From: Deltaproteobacteria bacterium
GTDB lineage: Bacteria > Desulfobacterota > Syntrophia > Syntrophales > JAAYKM01
Reading direction: 5' to 3'
Assembly: GCA_019136935.1 (NCBI GenBank)
Contig: JAGVTI010000175.1
Span: forward strand, 1 to 6,178
Length of the DNA: 6,178 nt
In this document: in pieces, positions 5,087 through 6,178 of the stretch
Position numbering within the stretch: the first letter of the stretch is position 1
Layout of the letters: each line of letters begins with the position of its first letter
The notes under the pieces: generated by a model
What the model was told of the DNA's origin: nothing
What the model saw: only the letters and a program-made list of their open reading frames with translations
The model's database searches: none
Program-made: the position numbers and the translations under genes

Positions 5087-6178
5087 TGCACTGCCTGGTT
5101 GAGGGAGGAGGCTTTTCAAAACATCCTCGGCAAAAAGGATGCGGTCCCCATCCCGGTGTTTCGGTATTGGAATATACAATTTCAGCTCCGGCGTCAACTT
5201 CGTTCCTTTCAACTTCGTCTTTGCAAGGAAAAGAATCCTTGCGGGGTCAACCGGGCTGTCCGGACTGAACTGGACGGCGAGATACTCGGAATCACAGGAG
5301 AGTTTGCTGCTCCTGAGGACTTCGAGCAGGTGCCGCAGGCGGATGGTGGCGAGAAGATTGTCCACCTCGGTCGGGATAAAACCGTAGCAGTCGGTCAGCT
5401 CGTTCCGGATTTCCTCGATTTCCTCGCGGTTGCCGGCCAGGGAGATGCGCTTGTAGGTGACGAGGCGCCGGTGTTCGTCGGCCATGTAATCCCCGGGAAT
5501 GAAGGCGGGAATGCCCAGGTGGATTTCCGCCTTGACTTCTTCCCGTGGCACCGCTTCGCCCTTCAATTCGCGGATGGTTTTCTCCATGAGTTCCGTGTAC
5601 AGTTCATAGCCGACAGCCGATACGTGGCCGGACTGGGACGTTCCCAGGAGATTTCCCGTTCCGCGGATTTCCAGGTCGTTGGAGGCGATGCGGAATCCCG
5701 AACCCGGTTCGGAAAAATCGATCAGGGTCTGGAGCCGTTTCTGGGCGTCCCGGGAGAGCATGGCCCCCTTGGGGACGAGAAGGTAGGCGAACGCCTCTTC
5801 CCTGGCGCGGCCGACACGCCCCCGGATCTGGTACAACTGGGAAAGGCCCAGGCGGTCCGCGCGATTGATGATCATCGTGTTGGCGGACGGGATGTCAACC
5901 CCGGAGGCGACGATGGTCGTGCAGACCAGGACCTGGTAATCCCCCTTGACGAAACGCGCCATGGTGTCCTCGATCTCCCCGGCCTTCATCCGGCCGTGAA
6001 CGACGCCGATTTCCGCCTCCGGAACCAGTTTTTCGAGGAAGCGGGCCATCGTAAAGATCGACTGGATCCGGTCATGGAGAAAGAAGATCTGACCGCCGCG
6101 GGCCAGCTCGTAACGGATCGCCTCCCGGATCGTATCTTCGTTGAATTCGAGGACATGAGTCTTGATGGGCCGGCGGTC
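5084..6178 (-). CDS. mfd: Mfd, transcription-repair coupling factor (C-terminal 364 residues)
   Basis: Mfd is a DNA translocase that pushes stalled RNA polymerase off damaged DNA and recruits UvrA. The frame is open to the window edge, so the gene continues upstream; the whole protein is normally about 1100-1200 residues. The visible part begins in the second RecA-like helicase domain (RRPIKTHVLEFNEDTIREAI). Helicase motif V is TTIVASGVDIP (87-97 of the visible part) and motif VI is QIRGRVGR (117-124). The translocation motif region follows at 168-184 (LEIRGTGNLLG, then QSG). The C-terminal regulatory domain (about 215-364) contains IPAFIPGDYMADEHRRLVTYKRI-type sequence, read as two adjoining stretches, and the usual ELTDCYGFIP. 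The motif V stretch has alanine where E. coli has glutamate (TTIIETGIDIP). The ATG at 6049 is internal. The gene ends in TAA inside the next gene's ribosome binding site. Confidence 0.96.
   Translation of the reverse strand, partial: DRRPIKTHVLEFNEDTIREAIRYELARGGQIFFLHDRIQSIFTMARFLEKLVPEAEIGVVHGRMKAGEIEDTMARFVKGDYQVLVCTTIVASGVDIPSANTMIINRADRLGLSQLYQIRGRVGRAREEAFAYLLVPKGAMLSRDAQKRLQTLIDFSEPGSGFRIASNDLEIRGTGNLLGTSQSGHVSAVGYELYTELMEKTIRELKGEAVPREEVKAEIHLGIPAFIPGDYMADEHRRLVTYKRISLAGNREEIEEIRNELTDCYGFIPTEVDNLLATIRLRHLLEVLRSSKLSCDSEYLAVQFSPDSPVDPARILFLAKTKLKGTKLTPELKLYIPIPKHRDGDRILFAEDVLKSLLPQPGSA

Overview
The window (6178 bases, GC-rich) looks like ordinary chromosome of an anaerobic Desulfobacterota/deltaproteobacterial bacterium, possibly Syntrophales-like. 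That placement is an inference from the protein flavour, from a DUF4213/DUF364 gene (a family common in anaerobes) and from the linkage of mfd to a SurA-like gene; nothing here proves it. No tRNA, rRNA, CRISPR array, insertion sequence or phage gene is visible.

Layout. Positions 2-241 (+) hold the C-terminal end of an unrecognised protein. A 108-base gap (242-349) carries what reads as a complete activator-dependent promoter: a TTGAC-N4-GTCAA site of the FNR/CRP type, two GTGAT/ATCAC palindromes and an extended -10 box. It drives a DUF4213/DUF364 gene at 350-1171 (+). The rest is a minus-strand block, in transcription order: the C-terminal third of mfd (6178-5084, cut by the window edge), a secreted SurA-like parvulin-domain protein (5071-4100), and full-length uvrA (3991-1178). 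uvrA and the DUF364 gene converge with only 6 bases between their stop codons.

How the genes fit together. Mfd removes RNA polymerase stalled at DNA lesions and recruits UvrA, so two partners of transcription-coupled nucleotide excision repair lie in one directional block, separated by an envelope-protein folding factor. mfd and the SurA-like gene are tightly coupled: the mfd stop codon is fused to the Shine-Dalgarno sequence of the next gene. Between the SurA-like gene and uvrA are a GC-rich hairpin followed by a short T run and a perfect 14-base palindrome, so uvrA may be partly insulated or separately controlled.

No dramatic new system was found. The points most worth following are the -41.5 spacing of the FNR/CRP-type site before the DUF364 gene, the loss of both signature histidines in the parvulin domain, and the unexplained palindrome upstream of uvrA.
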